Shown piece after piece: positions 51,976-60,422 of a DNA stretch of 64,000 bases. Under the pieces are notes generated by a model, which was given only the letters and a program-made list of their open reading frames with translations, searched no databases and had not been told where the DNA came from. A program made the position numbers and the translations under genes. The DNA is taken from the NCBI RefSeq assembly GCF_024701375.2, contig NZ_CP113910.1, forward strand, positions 1,674,001 through 1,738,000. Direction: 5' to 3'. This stretch comes from Streptomyces sp. KMM 9044. Its GTDB lineage: Bacteria; Actinomycetota; Actinomycetes; Streptomycetales; Streptomycetaceae. Each line of letters opens with the position of its first letter. Position 1 is the first letter of the stretch.

Positions 51976-52812
51976 CTACACCGGCATCCAGTTCGGGAGC
52001 GCCTCGACCCGCTCGGCCCACCCGGCGGGCGGCGCCCCGGCCTTCCCTGCCGCGATCACCCCGCCCACGATGGCGCAGGTCGTGTCGGCGTCCCCGCCCG
52101 CCTGGGCCGTGGTCCAGAAGGCCTCTTCGTAGTCGCTCAGGGCTCGGGCGGCCGACCACAGTGCGAAAGACACGGTGGCGTGGGCCGTCGTCCGCCGTCC
52201 GCACCCCAGTACGGCGGCGACGGTGGCCGCGTCGCCGTAGTCGAACATGTCCCGGGCCCGGCGCAGTCCCGCACCGACCGCGCTCTTCCTGGGCACCAGC
52301 GCGACGACCCCGTCGAGCAGCGCTTCGGGACCGGGCGGCCCGCCGGGGGCCGCGGCGAGTGCGGCCGCCGCGGCGACGGCCATAGCGCCGACCACGGCCT
52401 CGCGGTGCTGGTGGGTGGGATAGGCCGAGATCTCGGCCTGGTGGACCGCCTGCTCCGGATCGTCCGCGTACCAGGCGCCCAGAGGTGCGATGTGCATCGC
52501 GGCGCCGTTGCCCCAGGACCCCTGGCCGTTGAAGAGGCCGGCGGCGAGTTCGCGCCAGTCACCGCCTTCGCGGACCAACCGCAGCAGCCGGTCGACCGCG
52601 GGCCCGTAGCCGCGGTCGAAGTCGTGACGCCGGGCGAAGGACTGCGCGAGGGCGTCCTGGTCGACCCGCCGGTGGGCGGCGAGGACGGCGACGACCGAGC
52701 AGGCCATCTCCGTGTCGTCCGTCCACGGCCAGGAGCCCGGAGGCAGCTCACGGTGCATGAGCAGCGGATGGTTCACCGGGACGAAGAACTGCGAGCCCAG
52801 CGCGTCCTCCAC
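51976..52812 (-). CDS. ADP-ribosylglycohydrolase family protein, 5' end frameshifted
   Basis: 278 residues from GTG 52812. Metal-binding motifs of the family are present: WTDDTEM near residue 30 and GGDADTTCAIVGGVIAAG near the C-terminus. The usual N-terminus (a short helix then GLSxGDALG) lies partly upstream: another frame starts at ATG 52879 with AGAG upstream, 12 bp after the phosphatase stop, and encodes MTADL; the matching helix AGRLDRALASLRGLSVEDALG is one base out of frame. An extra C near 52860 would explain it. The family removes ADP-ribose from proteins or small molecules. Activity uncertain if the N-terminus is lost. Confidence 0.7.
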   Translation of the reverse strand: MEDALGSQFFVPVNHPLLMHRELPPGSWPWTDDTEMACSVVAVLAAHRRVDQDALAQSFARRHDFDRGYGPAVDRLLRLVREGGDWRELAAGLFNGQGSWGNGAAMHIAPLGAWYADDPEQAVHQAEISAYPTHQHREAVVGAMAVAAAAALAAAPGGPPGPEALLDGVVALVPRKSAVGAGLRRARDMFDYGDAATVAAVLGCGRRTTAHATVSFALWSAARALSDYEEAFWTTAQAGGDADTTCAIVGGVIAAGKAGAPPAGWAERVEALPNWMPV

Positions 52813-52891
52813 GGACAGTCCGCGCAGACTGGCCAGGGCGCGGTCGAGGCGCCCGGCGGTGGTGGAGGTCGGCGGTCATCGCTCTGCCGCC

Positions 52892-53551
52892 CTATCCGGT
52901 GATCCCGTACGGTTCCGGCTGCCGCCACTGCTCGAAGGGCCGGTCGAGCGTGTACTTGCCCTCCTCCCCCAGAACGAGCACCCGCATCTCGGCGTTACCG
53001 GGGTTGGACAGGGACTCGAACTCCGCCACGGTCCAGTGGAACCAGCGCATGCAGAACAGCCTCATGGCAAGACCGTGCGTCACGATGAGGACGTTCGGCG
53101 GGTGGTCGGGGGCCTCGAAACTGCGGAACAGGCTCTCCAGGAAGCCTCCGACCCGGTCGTAGACGTCAGCACCGGACTCGCCCTGGGCGAAACGGTAGAA
53201 GAAGTGGCCGTACGCGTCCCGGTACACCTTCTGCAGACGGACGTCCTTCTGGTCCTGCCAGTTGCCCCAGTCCTGCTCACGCAGTCTCGGCTCCTCACGT
53301 ACACGTATGAGCTCCGGATCGAGACCGAAGGCGCACAGCGTCTCGTGCGTGCGGCGGTAGGGGGACACGTACACGCTGACGTGTTCCTCGCCGAACAGGT
53401 CGTGCAGCCGTCTGCCGGTCTCCTCCGCCTGCCGTCGGCCCCGCTCGGTCAGGGCCAACGCGTGATCGGGTTCGCGCTCATAAACGGTGTCGTCAACATT
53501 GCCCGTTGATTCACCGTGCCGGACAAGGACGATGCGCCGTGGTCGTACCAT
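52892..53551 (-). CDS. Histidine phosphatase family protein
   Basis: 219-residue phosphoglycerate-mutase-fold phosphatase. The catalytic His is in LVRHGEST (residues 9-16); the second catalytic His is in IVTHGLAMRL near 157, and the Arg/Glu of the pocket are present (YVSPYRRTHET, REQDWGNWQD). Substrate unknown; the family includes small-molecule phosphatases. ATG 53551 follows AGGG. It is upstream of the ADP-ribosylglycohydrolase gene with a 12-nt gap to that gene's original ATG, so an operon is likely. Confidence 0.92.
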   Translation of the reverse strand: MVRPRRIVLVRHGESTGNVDDTVYEREPDHALALTERGRRQAEETGRRLHDLFGEEHVSVYVSPYRRTHETLCAFGLDPELIRVREEPRLREQDWGNWQDQKDVRLQKVYRDAYGHFFYRFAQGESGADVYDRVGGFLESLFRSFEAPDHPPNVLIVTHGLAMRLFCMRWFHWTVAEFESLSNPGNAEMRVLVLGEEGKYTLDRPFEQWRQPEPYGITG

Positions 53552-53657
53552 ACTGAAACCCTAGAACGGCTGACGGCAGACCGAGCACCCGTATGCGACC
53601 CATACGGCACAGGTCACACACTTCCCGCGCTTCGGGGCCGTTCCGCGCGCTGGGACG

Positions 53658-54263
53658 TCAGACCGTCCAGACCGGCTCCATGTCCACGATGTCCCCCGTG
53701 AGCGCGGCGATGTCGGCCTCCGTCTGCGCCCGCAGGGCGAGGCGTTCCACGCGCTCGGTACGGTACTTGCCGTGCTCGGCCGCCGACCACCACATCGACA
53801 GCACCAGGAACTCATGGCCGGGGGCCTCGCCGAACAGTCCCCGGACCATGCCGGGCGAGCCTGCCATCGCCGGGTTCCAGACCTTCTCGTGCATCAGCAC
53901 GAAATGCTCCGCCCGCTCCTCGTGGACGCGGCACAGGGCCACTCTCAGCAGGTCGACGTCCGTGAAGCGCGGTTCGAAGCCGGTCTTCACGTCGAAGCGG
54001 TGGTCGAACAGCCTGACCCGGGCGTCCTTGAAGGTGCCCGACTGAGACGAGGCGAGCCGGTCGTGGGACCGCGCCATGAAGGAGTCGTAGAAGGCGCGGC
54101 TCTCCCAGAAGGAGAAGATGTGCGCTACATCCTGTCGTCCCCGGCTCCAGCCCCCGCCCTGTCCACGAAATCCCGGCTCCCCCAGAAGCCCCGCCCACTT
54201 CCGCTGTCCCCGTTCGAACCCGCGGCGGTCCACCACGGTGCAGCGAATCCACTTGACCAGCAC
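53658..54263 (-). CDS. YdbC-like (DUF4937) family protein
   Basis: 201 residues with two ferredoxin-like alpha/beta parts of the dimeric monooxygenase type (LVKWIRCTVVDRRGFERGQ, HIFSFWESRAFYDSFM, LRVALCRVHEERAEHFVLMH, HEFLVLSMWWSAAEHGKYRT). The YdbC family has no established activity. GTG 54263 gives MLVKW; no strong ribosome site. It may be cotranscribed with the phosphatase (106-bp gap). Confidence 0.75.
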   Translation of the reverse strand: MLVKWIRCTVVDRRGFERGQRKWAGLLGEPGFRGQGGGWSRGRQDVAHIFSFWESRAFYDSFMARSHDRLASSQSGTFKDARVRLFDHRFDVKTGFEPRFTDVDLLRVALCRVHEERAEHFVLMHEKVWNPAMAGSPGMVRGLFGEAPGHEFLVLSMWWSAAEHGKYRTERVERLALRAQTEADIAALTGDIVDMEPVWTV

Positions 54264-54431
54264 CGCGCCATCGTAAGGCCGCGGGGCTCAGCCCCGGTCA
54301 CCCTCGGCGGGACTGCTTCGCCGCACTCACCCGGCCCGGCATGACAGGATGGGCAACCTGCCGGGTTTGCACGGCAGTTGGACAGCAGCTTCTGAAGGGG
54401 CACAACGGTCCCAGGGGGAAGGAGAAGACTG

Positions 54432-54965
54432 GTGAACGGCGTCAACAAGGGCATCGGCAAGGTCGAGATCGCGCTGAGGTGGGACCCGAGTCCCGCGGGA
54501 CAGTCGGCCACCGACCTGGATCTCGTTGCCGCGCCCTACCCGGCAAGCGATCCGCACGGTGCCCCCTCGTACGTGGTGCACTTCGGCAGCCGCTCTCCCG
54601 ACGGCACGATCACTCTCAGCCGGGACAGCCAGGACGGCAAGGGCTTCGGCTTCGACGAGGTCATGATGCTGGAGCTGGACCGGCTCGACGCGCGGTACGC
54701 ACGCGTGGTGGTCGGGGTCGTCATACAGCAGCATCAGGAGCAGCGCACCTTCGCCGGCGTGGGCCGCCCCGGTCTGCGCATCCGCGAGGGGTACACCGTC
54801 CTGGCCGAGGACGACTTCAGGGGTGTCCTCGGAGCCACGGCAGCCACGGTCGCCGAGTTCACCCGGGACAGCACCGGCGCCTGGGACTTCCATTCCGGCG
54901 TCCAGGGCTTCCAGGGGGATCCTCTGGCCTTCACCCGCTCCATGGGAGCCACCCGCCGCCCGTGA
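54432..54965 (+). CDS. TerD family protein
   Basis: 177-residue tellurium-resistance/stress family protein. It has the beta-sandwich fold signatures with acidic Ca2+-binding loops (ATDLDLVAAPY, DGTITLSRDSQDGKGFGFDE). GTG 54432 has AAGGAGAAG upstream. Streptomyces have many TerD paralogues, several linked to differentiation and Ca2+; no ter operon partner is adjacent, so it is a solitary copy. Confidence 0.85.
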   Translation: MNGVNKGIGKVEIALRWDPSPAGQSATDLDLVAAPYPASDPHGAPSYVVHFGSRSPDGTITLSRDSQDGKGFGFDEVMMLELDRLDARYARVVVGVVIQQHQEQRTFAGVGRPGLRIREGYTVLAEDDFRGVLGATAATVAEFTRDSTGAWDFHSGVQGFQGDPLAFTRSMGATRRP

Positions 54966-55016
54966 ACCGGACCCGGCCACCGCCGGGGTCCGGTTCGGCG
55001 GGAAACCGCAGCAGGA

Positions 55017-55058
55017 ACGAGGGAGGGGCACCGGCCGAAGCCGGTGCCCCTCCCTCGT
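55017..55058. terminator. Bidirectional terminator between terD-like gene and nrdJ
   Basis: 19-bp perfect stem (55017-55035 with 55040-55058) with a CGAA/TTCG tetraloop between convergent genes. Confidence 0.88.
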
Positions 55059-55115
55059 CGGCTCAACCGGTCGCAGCGGGCGGGCACGCCCGGACGAACG
55101 GTGTCACACCCTGTC

Positions 55116-58016
55116 TCAGCTGCAGCCGCTGGTCGAGCCGCAGCCCTCGCAGATGTAGCAGGAACCGGCGCGCTGCATCTTCGTCCCGCAGGAGAAGCAG
55201 AGCGGGGCGTCGGCCTGGATACCCAGCTGCATCTCGACCAGCTCGGCGCTGGTGTGGGCCTGCTGCGGGGCGGGCTTGGCCGCCTCCTCCTCGGCCTTCG
55301 GCGTGGAGACCGCCTTCAGCTCCTGGGCCGCCCGCGGTGCGGACTGGGCCAGGCCCTCGACGTCGACCTCGTCGTCGGTCGGCTCGTAGGAGCCGGTCTC
55401 GAGGTGACGCTGGCGCTCCTCGGCGGAGTGGATGCCGAGCGCGGAGCGCGTCTCGAAGGGCAGGAAGTCCAGCGCGAGGCGACGGAAGATGTAGTCGACG
55501 ATGGACTGCGCCATCCGCACGTCCGGGTCGTCCGTCATGCCGGCCGGCTCGAAGCGCATGTTGGTGAACTTCGAGACGTACGTCTCCAGCGGGACGCCGT
55601 ACTGGAGGCCGACGGAGACCGCGATGGAGAAGGCGTCCATCATGCCCGCGAGGGTCGAGCCCTGCTTGGACATCTTCAGGAAGACCTCGCCGAGACCGTC
55701 GTCCGGGTAGGAGTTGGCGGTCATGTAGCCCTCGGCGCCACCGACGGTGAAGGACGTGGTGATGCCGGGACGCCCCTTCGGCAGACGCTTGCGGACCGGA
55801 CGGTACTCGACCACCCTCTCGACCGCGGCACGGATCGTGTCCTCGGTCCTCCCGGTGATCTCGGCCTTCTCCTTCTCCTTGGTCTTGGCGGAGAGGGGCT
55901 GGCCGACCTTGCAGTTGTCGCGGTAGATGGCGAGCGCCTTGACGCCCATCCTCCAGGCCTCGAAGTAGACCTCCTCGACGTCCTCCACGGTCGCCGACTC
56001 CGGCAGGTTGACCGTCTTGGAGAGGGCGCCCGAGATCCACGGCTGGATCGCGGCCATCATGCGGACGTGACCCATCGCGGAGATGGAGCGCTCGCCCATG
56101 GCACAGTCGAAGACCTCGTAGTGCTCGTGCTTGAGACCCGGGGCGTCGATCACGTTGCCGTGCTCGGCGATGTGGGCGACGACCGCCTCGATCTGCTCCT
56201 CGTGGTACCCCAGGCGGCGCAGGGCCTGCGGGACGGTGCCGTTGACGATCTGCATCGAGCCGCCGCCGACCAGCTTCTTGAACTTGACCAGGGCGAGGTC
56301 GGGCTCGAGGCCGGTGGTGTCGCAGGACATCGCGAGACCGATGGTGCCGGTCGGGGCGATGACGGATGCCTGGGAGTTACGGAACCCGTTCTTCTCGCCG
56401 AGGCTCAGCACGCCCTGCCAGGCCTCGGTGGCGGCCGTCCAGATCGGTGTGTCCAGGTCGTCCACGCGGACGGCCTTGTCGTTCTCGTCGGAGTGCTGCT
56501 TCATGACCCGCAGATGCGGCTGCGCGTTGCGGGCGTAGCCGTCGTACGGACCGACGATCGCGGCCAGTTCGGCGGAGCGCTTGTACGACGTGCCGGTCAT
56601 CAGGGAGGTGATGGCGCCTGCCAGGGCGCGGCCTCCGTCGGAGTCGTAGGCGTGCCCGGTGGCCATCAGCAGGGCGCCGAGGTTGGCGTAGCCGATGCCG
56701 AGCTGCCGGAAGGCGCGGGTGTTCTCGCCGATCTTCCGGGTCGGGAAGTCCGCGAAGCAGATGGAGATGTCCATCGCGGTGATGACCAGCTCGACGACCT
56801 TCGAGAAGCGCTCGACGTCGAAGGACTGGTGGCCCCTGCTGTCGTCCTCGAGGAACTTCATCAGGTTCAGCGACGCGAGGTTGCAGGACGTGTTGTCCAG
56901 GTGCATGTACTCGCTGCAGGGGTTCGAACCGTTGATGCGGCCGGACTCCGGGCAGGTGTGCCAGTGGTTGATGGTGTCGTCGTACTGGATGCCCGGGTCG
57001 GCGCAGGCCCAGGCGGCCTCGGCCATCTTGCGGAAGAGTGCCTTGGCCTCGACCTCCTCGATCACCTCGCCGGTCATGCGGGACGTCAGGCCGAACTTGC
57101 CGCCGTCCTGGACCGCCTTCATGAACGTGTCGTTCACACGGACCGAGTTGTTGGCGTTCTGGTACTGGACGGACGTGATGTCGTCGCCGCCCAGGTCCAT
57201 GTCGAAGCCCGCGTCGCGCAGGGCGCGGATCTTCTCCTCTTCCTTGACCTTGGTCTGGATGAAGTCCTCGATGTCGGGGTGGTCGACGTCGAGGATGACC
57301 ATCTTGGCGGCCCGGCGGGTGGCACCGCCGGACTTGATGGTGCCGGCGGACGCGTCGGCCCCGCGCATGAAGGAGACCGGGCCGGAGGCGTTGCCGCCGG
57401 AGGACAGCAGTTCCTTGGAGGAGCGGATGCGGGAGAGGTTCAGGCCGGCGCCGGAACCGCCCTTGAAGATCATGCCCTCTTCCTTGTACCAGTCGAGGAT
57501 CGACTCCATGGAATCGTCGACGGACAGGATGAAGCAGGCGGAGACCTGCTGCGGCTGGGGCGTGCCGACGTTGAACCAGACAGGGCTGTTGAAGCTGAAG
57601 ATCTGGTGCAGGAGGGCGTAGGCCAGCTCGTGCTCGAAGATCTCGGCGTCGGCGGGAGAGGCGAAGTACTTGTGGTCCTCGCCGGCCTTCCGGTACGTCT
57701 TCACGATGCGGTCGACCAGCTGCCTGAGACCGGTCTCGCGCTGCGGGGTGCCCACGGCACCGCGGAAGTACTTGCTGGTGACGATGTTGACCGCGTTCAC
57801 CGACCAGAAGTCGGGGAACTCGACGCCGTACTGCTCGAAGTTGACCGAGCCGTCGCGCCAGTTGGTCATGACGACGTCACGGCGTTCCCAGGCCACCTCG
57901 TCGTAGGGGTGGACTCCGGGAGAGGTGTGGATGCGCTCGACTCGCAGCCCCTTGCCGGCCTTGCTGCTGCCCCTGGCCCTGGAACTCCGTGTCGGACCGC
58001 TCGCCGTCTCTGTCAT
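55116..58016 (-). CDS. nrdJ: Class II ribonucleoside-diphosphate reductase (vitamin B12-dependent)
   Basis: 966-residue adenosylcobalamin-dependent reductase that makes dNTPs with or without oxygen. Visible family features: NSPVWFNVG, GSGAGLNLSRIR, the radical/active-site cysteines in NPCSEYMHLDNTSCNLASLN, SVIAPTGTIG and a C-terminal Cys-rich tail (CFSCGTKM...CYICEGCGS) that may act in re-reduction or bind zinc. ATG 58016 has GGGAGG 5 nt upstream. It is downstream of nrdR in one operon (154-bp gap) and ends at a strong terminator. No B12 riboswitch is visible in front. Confidence 0.96.
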   Translation of the reverse strand: MTETASGPTRSSRARGSSKAGKGLRVERIHTSPGVHPYDEVAWERRDVVMTNWRDGSVNFEQYGVEFPDFWSVNAVNIVTSKYFRGAVGTPQRETGLRQLVDRIVKTYRKAGEDHKYFASPADAEIFEHELAYALLHQIFSFNSPVWFNVGTPQPQQVSACFILSVDDSMESILDWYKEEGMIFKGGSGAGLNLSRIRSSKELLSSGGNASGPVSFMRGADASAGTIKSGGATRRAAKMVILDVDHPDIEDFIQTKVKEEEKIRALRDAGFDMDLGGDDITSVQYQNANNSVRVNDTFMKAVQDGGKFGLTSRMTGEVIEEVEAKALFRKMAEAAWACADPGIQYDDTINHWHTCPESGRINGSNPCSEYMHLDNTSCNLASLNLMKFLEDDSRGHQSFDVERFSKVVELVITAMDISICFADFPTRKIGENTRAFRQLGIGYANLGALLMATGHAYDSDGGRALAGAITSLMTGTSYKRSAELAAIVGPYDGYARNAQPHLRVMKQHSDENDKAVRVDDLDTPIWTAATEAWQGVLSLGEKNGFRNSQASVIAPTGTIGLAMSCDTTGLEPDLALVKFKKLVGGGSMQIVNGTVPQALRRLGYHEEQIEAVVAHIAEHGNVIDAPGLKHEHYEVFDCAMGERSISAMGHVRMMAAIQPWISGALSKTVNLPESATVEDVEEVYFEAWRMGVKALAIYRDNCKVGQPLSAKTKEKEKAEITGRTEDTIRAAVERVVEYRPVRKRLPKGRPGITTSFTVGGAEGYMTANSYPDDGLGEVFLKMSKQGSTLAGMMDAFSIAVSVGLQYGVPLETYVSKFTNMRFEPAGMTDDPDVRMAQSIVDYIFRRLALDFLPFETRSALGIHSAEERQRHLETGSYEPTDDEVDVEGLAQSAPRAAQELKAVSTPKAEEEAAKPAPQQAHTSAELVEMQLGIQADAPLCFSCGTKMQRAGSCYICEGCGSTSGCS

Positions 58017-58170
58017 GCCGCCTCCCTGGTACGGGCGAAAACGCCCTGAAGTGCCCCGATGTTCCCGTGGCACGGTGTTTGTCCTGATGCTGCGGGCGCT
58101 CACGCACGTCACCCGCAACAGGTCTTCTCATCGCCGCGGCCCGGCCGTCCCCGGCCGCAGGGCCCGCCGG

Positions 58171-58728
58171 TCAGCCGACGGGCTGGGCGGGTTCCGGGAC
58201 CTGGGCGGTCCCGCCGGACCCTCCGCCGTCTTCCCGGCCCCCCGCGGCAGCCCTCTCACGGTCTTCGTCGTCCGCGGTGGGGTGCTCCACCTGCCTGAGT
58301 TCCGTGATCGCGGCCTCGAAGTCCTCGAGCGACTCGAACGCCCGGTAGACGGACGCGAACCGCAGATAGGCGACGAGGTCGAGTTCCTGCAACGGGCCGA
58401 GTATGGCCAGCCCCACGTCATGAGTGGTCAGCTCGGCGCTCCCGGTGGCCCGCACCGCTTCCTCGACGCGCTGGCCGAGCTGCGCGAGCGCGTCCTCGGT
58501 GACGGGACGCCCCTGGCACGCCTTGCGCACACCGTTGATGACCTTGGTGCGACTGAACGGCTCGGTCACGCCGGACCGCTTGACCACCATGAGCGAGCAC
58601 GTCTCCACGGTCGTGAAACGACGGGAGCAGTCGGGGCACTGGCGACGCCTGCGGATTGACGTGCCGTCATCGGTCGTACGACTGTCGACGACACGGCTGT
58701 CGGGATGCCTGCAGAAGGGGCAGTGCAT
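58171..58728 (-). CDS. nrdR: Transcriptional repressor NrdR
   Basis: 185-residue repressor of ribonucleotide reductase genes. The zinc ribbon has Cys3, Cys6, Cys31 and Cys34 ([23 protein letters not shown]). The ATP-cone domain that senses ATP/dATP follows ([20 protein letters not shown]). The C-terminal about 35 residues are an acidic Gly-rich extension beyond the usual 150. ATG 58728 has GGGAGGG upstream. The operator pair lies at 58837-58882, consistent with autoregulation of nrdRJ. Confidence 0.96.
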   Translation of the reverse strand: MHCPFCRHPDSRVVDSRTTDDGTSIRRRRQCPDCSRRFTTVETCSLMVVKRSGVTEPFSRTKVINGVRKACQGRPVTEDALAQLGQRVEEAVRATGSAELTTHDVGLAILGPLQELDLVAYLRFASVYRAFESLEDFEAAITELRQVEHPTADDEDRERAAAGGREDGGGSGGTAQVPEPAQPVG

Positions 58729-58836
58729 GAAATCCCAACCCTCCCTCGCAGCAGACTCCATGGCCCCACAGGGCCCGTTCGGCCCCGCGAAGCTGCTCCA
58801 GCATAAGCGATCTCCGAAGACCTCAGGACCGCGGGA

Positions 58837-58882
58837 CCACAACTTCTGGGCAGCTGCTGCAATCCAACCACTAGATGTGGTG
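58837..58882. promoter_or_regulatory. NrdR box pair
   Basis: CCACTAGATGTGGTG (58868-58882) and CCACAACTTCTGGG (58837-58850) resemble the Streptomyces NrdR boxes; their centres are about 31 bp apart, three helical turns, as in known nrd promoters. Confidence 0.75.
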
Positions 58883-59113
58883 ATTGACTCATTCATCCAC
58901 TCCAGCGTGCGTGTCGTTCGGCGCCGGGCGCGAGGCATCCGGCAGACCCTCCTCACGGTGCGCTCACGCGGGGCCACGGTACGGACCCGCGAGGGCTTCG
59001 CGCGAGTCCGCGCGGAGCCCCGAGAAGGCCACGCGTGAGGAGGTGTCGCGCGCGCCGACAAGGAGGCGGCACGCGACTCCCGAAGAGACCCGGGAAGGGC
59101 CGGGCCGCTCCCC

Positions 59114-59169
59114 GCGGCAGGTGGCACGTGGCACGTGGCAGGTGGCACGTGGCAGGTGGCACGTGCCAC
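59114..59169. repeat. GTGGCAS heptamer tandem repeat
   Basis: Eight consecutive 7-mers: GCGGCAG, then GTGGCAC, GTGGCAC, GTGGCAG, GTGGCAC, GTGGCAG, GTGGCAC and an inverted GTGCCAC. The last two form the perfect palindrome GTGGCACGTGCCAC (59156-59169). Confidence 0.9.
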
Positions 59170-59309
59170 CCGATGACAGACTGGCCCCCGGCCGGGAGGC
59201 CGCCACCTCGGCGGCGAAGAGTACGGCAATGGAGGCTTTTACCGACGGGGAAATCGCAGTCAATACACCTCGACGAGCGACCGCAGAGGGCAATTCGCTT
59301 TTTTTCACT

Positions 59310-59323
59310 CGAACGTGTGTTTG
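59310..59323. promoter_or_regulatory. LexA box upstream of lexA
   Basis: CGAACGTGTGTTTG matches the actinobacterial SOS box CGAAC-N4-GTTCG with one mismatch, about 60 bp before the lexA start. Autoregulation by LexA is expected. Confidence 0.85.
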
Positions 59324-59383
59324 GCGCAACCTTTCGAAAGCTACTACCGTTGTCCTGCAGGGAGACCATCGAGAGGGGCCGAC

Positions 59384-60154
59384 GTGACCACCACCGCAGA
59401 CAGCGCCAGCATCACTGCCCAGGGCCGGCTCGAGCCGGTGCATGCGATGAGCGAAGCCACGCAGCATCCTGAGGGACGGAAGCGCTCCTTGCCGGGCCGA
59501 CCTCCCGGCATCCGGGCGGACAGCTCGGGACTCACCGACCGCCAGCGTCGGGTGATCGAAGTCATCAGGGACTCGGTGCAGCGCCGCGGGTACCCGCCGT
59601 CGATGCGCGAGATCGGCCAGGCGGTCGGCCTCTCCAGCACGTCCTCCGTGGCACACCAGCTGATGGCGCTGGAGCGCAAGGGATTCCTGCGTCGCGACCC
59701 GCACCGTCCCCGCGCGTACGAGGTGCGCGGCTCCGACCAGGCCACCTCCGTGCAGCCCACGGACACCGCGGGCAAACCGGCCGCGTCGTACGTGCCGCTG
59801 GTCGGCCGTATCGCCGCCGGTGGCCCCATCCTCGCCGAGGAGTCGGTGGAGGACGTCTTCCCCCTCCCCCGTCAGCTCGTCGGTGACGGTGAGCTGTTCG
59901 TCCTGAAGGTCGTCGGCGACTCCATGATCGAGGCCGCGATCTGTGACGGCGACTGGGTCACGGTCCGGCGCCAGCCCGTCGCCGAGAACGGCGACATCGT
60001 CGCCGCGATGCTTGACGGCGAAGCCACGGTCAAGCGCTTCAAGCGCGAGGACGGCCATGTCTGGCTCCTCCCGCACAACGCGGCCTACGAGCCGATCCCC
60101 GGCGACGACGCGACCATTCTGGGCAAGGTGGTGGCCGTTCTGCGCCGCGTCTGA
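59384..60154 (+). CDS. lexA: SOS repressor LexA
   Basis: 256-residue repressor. The winged helix is at about 50-105 ([40 protein letters not shown]). The self-cleavage site is Ala145-Gly146 in GRIAAGGPI, with catalytic Ser180 (VVGDSM) and Lys217 (ATVKRF). The N-terminal 45 residues are an actinobacterial extension. GTG 59384 has AGGGG upstream; an in-frame ATG at 59447 would give a shorter form closer to the usual family length. It ends at a terminator facing dinG. Confidence 0.96.
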   Translation: MTTTADSASITAQGRLEPVHAMSEATQHPEGRKRSLPGRPPGIRADSSGLTDRQRRVIEVIRDSVQRRGYPPSMREIGQAVGLSSTSSVAHQLMALERKGFLRRDPHRPRAYEVRGSDQATSVQPTDTAGKPAASYVPLVGRIAAGGPILAEESVEDVFPLPRQLVGDGELFVLKVVGDSMIEAAICDGDWVTVRRQPVAENGDIVAAMLDGEATVKRFKREDGHVWLLPHNAAYEPIPGDDATILGKVVAVLRRV

Positions 60155-60196
60155 GTTCACCGCGGGGACCGGCCGGTCCGGCCCCGCCCCTGGTCC

Positions 60197-60230
60197 GGGC
60201 CCCGGAACCCCTGCGCCGGTTCCGGGGCCC
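60197..60230. terminator. Bidirectional terminator between lexA and dinG
   Basis: 13-bp perfect stem GGGCCCCGGAACC/GGTTCCGGGGCCC with an 8-nt loop. Confidence 0.8.
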
Positions 60231-60384
60231 TGCACTGTCCGGATCTGCCGGTCCTGTGCGCTGTCAGGTCCTGCCATGTCGGTTCACGGCCCGGCACGAC
60301 CCCCTCATGGCACACGCCGGGCCCGCGCGTCTTCCGTCCACGCCGGTACGTGCCCCCGGCGGTCCCGGCCTGGTTGCTCTCGGC

Positions 60385-60422
60385 CCGCTTGTCCCTCAGT
60401 CCGCTTGTCCCTCAGTCCGCTT
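60385..60422. repeat. 16-bp tandem repeat at the dinG 3' end
   Basis: CCGCTTGTCCCTCAGT occurs twice in tandem plus a partial third copy and overlaps the dinG stop codon. Confidence 0.85.

Larger units (their letters stand above)
58729..59383. other. Divergent control region of nrdRJ and lexA
   Basis: 655 bp with no gene. It contains the NrdR box pair at 58837-58882, the GTGGCAS heptamer repeat at 59114-59169 and the LexA box at 59310-59323. Confidence 0.7.

Noticed and set aside
58017..58170. Cobalamin riboswitch before nrdJ
   Set aside because: No B12-box sequence in the 154-bp gap or in the nrdR leader; NrdR boxes account for regulation.
59114..59169. Possible CRISPR or attachment site
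   Set aside because: 7-bp units with no spacers, no tRNA or integrase nearby.
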